NCBI GenBank assembly: GCA_041748315.1
Contig: JBGTDM010000087.1
Coordinates: forward strand, 4,050-68,049
Source: CALMEE01 sp041748315
GTDB taxonomy: Bacteria > Planctomycetota > Planctomycetia > Pirellulales > Pirellulaceae
Direction: 5' to 3'
Length of the DNA: 64,000 nucleotides
Below the pieces are notes generated by a model. The model did not search any database and was not told the DNA's origin. It saw nothing but the letters and a program-made list of their open reading frames with translations. Position 1 is the first letter of the stretch. Each line of letters starts with the position of its first letter. Positions 63,965-64,000 of the stretch are shown piece by piece. The translations under genes were made by a program, and so were the position numbers.

Positions 63965-64000
63965 GGATGGAACCGTGACCCTTGATTACCCGAGCCCCGA

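Noticed and set aside
1..64000. tRNA and rRNA genes
   Set aside because: No T-loop signature with cloverleaf pairing and no rRNA stretch was found by eye; a covariance-model scan would be needed to be certain.

Overview
The window looks like chromosomal DNA of a planctomycete, most likely from the Pirellulaceae/Pirellulales. The pointers are three PEP-CTERM sorted proteins or remnants, an ECF sigma factor next to a serine/threonine kinase with a TPR-like tail, a ThuA-like secreted protein, a MotA/ExbB gene followed by two TolR-like coiled-coil genes, a UshA-like tetraheme cytochrome, and many intergenic hairpin repeats. Base composition is moderate and no rRNA or tRNA gene was seen. Taxonomy is inferred from gene content only.

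Layout. 1-5.0 kb: a minus-strand proton-channel operon (ExbB-like plus two unequal TolR-like partners). 5.5-14.8 kb: ThuA-like protein, UDP-glucuronate decarboxylase, then minus-strand lysS - LolC/E permease - LolD ATPase and hflX - SDR. 15-27 kb: lipoprotein, ispH, a divergent squalene/phytoene-synthase-like protein, UshA-like tetraheme cytochrome, an apparently exported Pcm, a giant GH2 glycosidase and recA; two copies of a 133-bp twin-hairpin repeat lie here. 28-35.4 kb: an accessory region with PEP-CTERM genes, a truncated PEP-CTERM remnant, and a RAYT (REP-associated tyrosine transposase) flanked on each side by four BIME-like elements. 35.4-39.5 kb: ECF sigma / Ser-Thr kinase module. 40-48.8 kb: AAA ATPase, NatA-like ABC ATPase with permease-CPBP fusion, amidohydrolase, THUMP-like methyltransferase, glycosyltransferase. 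49-64 kb: TPR proteins, HTTM membrane protein, tsaD, the xseB-ispA-dxs run followed by nadK, and small envelope or unknown genes.

How genes work together. Dxs, IspH and IspA give the start, the end and the prenyl-chain step of MEP-pathway isoprenoid synthesis; the squalene-synthase-like protein would sit downstream but its catalytic Asp motifs are degraded. LolD with LolC/E would serve lipoprotein release, and several predicted lipoproteins are encoded here.

The most unusual part is 29.9-35.4 kb. One RAYT gene sits among 20 short REP hairpins of two stem types sharing one head sequence. They are paired as inverted elements with 11-bp terminal inverted repeats, and two neighbouring large genes (the beta-helix PEP-CTERM protein and the kinase) end inside REPs, which supply their stop codons and last residues.
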